Assembly (NCBI RefSeq): GCF_000980875.1 | Contig: NZ_LAYO01000096.1 | Coordinates: 1-64,000, forward strand | Direction: 5' to 3' | DNA length: 64,000 nt | Origin: Leucobacter sp. Ag1 | GTDB lineage: Bacteria > Actinomycetota > Actinomycetes > Actinomycetales > Microbacteriaceae | Part shown: positions 63,155-64,000 of the stretch, piece after piece | Numbering within the stretch: position 1 is the first letter of the stretch | How the letters are laid out: each line of letters begins with the position of its first letter | Translations under genes and position numbers: made by a program | Notes under the pieces: generated by a model | The model's input: only the letters and a program-made list of their open reading frames with translations | Told to the model about the DNA's origin: nothing | Database searches by the model: none

Positions 63155-64000
63155 TCAGCAGGTCTGACCCTGGCGGATCGCCTCAGCGAGCAGCGCGGCC
63201 CCACCCAGCAGATACACGCTGGTCGGCTTGATCGTCGCCTGCACAGAGGTGATGCTTCCCAGCACGCAGGTCTTTCCCGACAGGATCAGCGGGGCCTTGT
63301 TCCGACCCGCAACCGCAGCACCTGCGAGCGCGTCCGGGAAATCGAGACCGGACGCCAAGTACATGCGCCCGCCCTTCGTGTGGTGATCATTCGCGATCAG
63401 CACCGACGTGTTGTACCGATCCGATCCCGCATACCGCTTCACCGTCCGGCCGGACGCAACGCTCGATTGGATTCCGGAGGATACGATCGCGGTCCCGCCC
63501 GAGATGTAGACGTTCTTCACGGCAGCAGCAGTGAGATAGCTCTTCGCCTCGGCCGACGCGGCAGCCGCTGTGCCCGGCACGAGCACGACCGGAGCACCCA
63601 GTTTGCCCGCGGCAGCGCCGGCCGAGAGCGCATCCGGGTAGTCGGCACCCGTCGCGATGAACGCGGAACCGGTCGCCGCGAAACCGTACTTCGCGATCGC
63701 GAGCGAGGTCGCATACCGGTCGGCCCCCGAGAGACGCACGACCGATCCACCGGAGGTCACGAGCCCCTTCAACGACGTCTCGACGGCGGCAGAAACCGCC
63801 CCGGTGCCGCCGGCGATGATGATCTTCGAGGGCTTCAACCGTTGAATCTCGGACTTCGTCGCCGCCGAGAGGGCCGTCGGAGCGGTCAGCAGGAGCGGTC
63901 CGCCGACCTTGGCGGCGAGCGGAGCCGCGGACAGCGCGTCGGGGAACTCTCCGCCGGTCGCAACGACGAGGGTCGACACTTTCGATGCGTCGGGGTAGCC
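63155..64000 (-). CDS. CWB2 repeat wall-binding protein, 5' end outside window
   Basis: The visible C-terminal 281 residues consist entirely of PF04122 repeats: one incomplete unit (VVATGGEFPDALSAAPLAAK), then units starting RLSGADRYATSLAIAKYG and RYAGSDRYNTSVLIANDH. It ends GGAALLAEAIRQGQTC. Repeat sequence is close to that of the proteins at 25775 and 27652, including KRYAG-type starts and the terminal Cys. The reading frame continues past 64000 without a stop, so the N-terminus, signal peptide and any catalytic domain are unseen. A bidirectional terminator follows the stop codon. Confidence 0.9.
   Translation of the reverse strand, partial: GYPDASKVSTLVVATGGEFPDALSAAPLAAKVGGPLLLTAPTALSAATKSEIQRLKPSKIIIAGGTGAVSAAVETSLKGLVTSGGSVVRLSGADRYATSLAIAKYGFAATGSAFIATGADYPDALSAGAAAGKLGAPVVLVPGTAAAASAEAKSYLTAAAVKNVYISGGTAIVSSGIQSSVASGRTVKRYAGSDRYNTSVLIANDHHTKGGRMYLASGLDFPDALAGAAVAGRNKAPLILSGKTCVLGSITSVQATIKPTSVYLLGGAALLAEAIRQGQTC

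Overview
This 64-kb window is high-GC and reads as a chromosomal cell-envelope locus of an actinobacterium. I infer the family Microbacteriaceae, possibly Leucobacter or a relative. The evidence is the many GTG/TTG starts, several probable leaderless promoters, a galactofuranose/rhamnose-type wall glycan gene set (glf and GlfT1-like transferases), an LCP ligase, and four secreted proteins with cell-wall-binding type 2 (CWB2, PF04122) repeats, two of them tandem paralogues. The genus is a guess, because no rRNA or other typing gene is present.

Layout. (1) 1-2.2 kb: 3'-truncated aromatic/histidinol-phosphate aminotransferase and UDP-galactopyranose mutase (glf). (2) 2.3-9.2 kb (+): a LicD-methyltransferase fusion, a GlfT1-like galactofuranosyltransferase, a DUF6270 protein and a beta-propeller/CWB2 surface protein, closed by a 28-bp perfect terminator hairpin. 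(3) 9.3-25.6 kb: nucleotide-sugar genes (wecC-like, wecB-like, DegT aminotransferase), acyltransferase 3, seven glycosyltransferases, an AsnB-like enzyme without the Cys nucleophile, and an MsbA-like ABC exporter. Six genes from 25.6 down to 18.1 kb form one tight minus-strand operon. (4) 25.8-30.6 kb: two tandem CWB2 surface proteins, one also carrying seven LGFP repeats. (5) 30.75-37.6 kb (+): an operon of GT2, DUF2304, polytopic protein, Gfo/Idh oxidoreductase, LpxA-like acyltransferase, Wzm and Wzt. The Wzt ATPase ends in an LGFP-like module. (6) 37.6-44.9 kb: large membrane protein, GT2/GtrA pair, and a 1249-residue fusion of a TPR-like region, a CDP-glycerol glycerophosphotransferase and a GT4 domain. 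(7) 44.9-53.7 kb: antiporter, GT2s, LCP ligase, galE, GT, MFS, purE. (8) 53.8-60.6 kb: two-component system, extracytosolic flavinylation cassette (apbE, FMN_bind, ferric-reductase-like protein), FHA protein, purK. (9) 60.8-64 kb: DHA2-type drug exporter with a MarR regulator, and a truncated CWB2 protein.

How it fits together. Glf and galE supply UDP-galactofuranose and the GlfT1-like enzymes would use it. WecC-, WecB-, DegT-, Gfo/Idh- and hexapeptide-acyltransferase-type genes together could make a UDP-2,3-diamino-sugar uronate. The many glycosyltransferases assemble a glycan, LicD and TagF-like modules add phosphodiester groups, Wzm/Wzt exports it, and the LCP protein would attach it to peptidoglycan. 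CWB2/LGFP proteins would then bind the finished wall. The most unusual observation is that the same LGFP fold seems to sit both on a secreted wall-binding protein and on the cytoplasmic Wzt ATPase.

I saw no tRNA, rRNA, CRISPR array, insertion sequence or integrase. No gene-free gap exceeds 300 bp.
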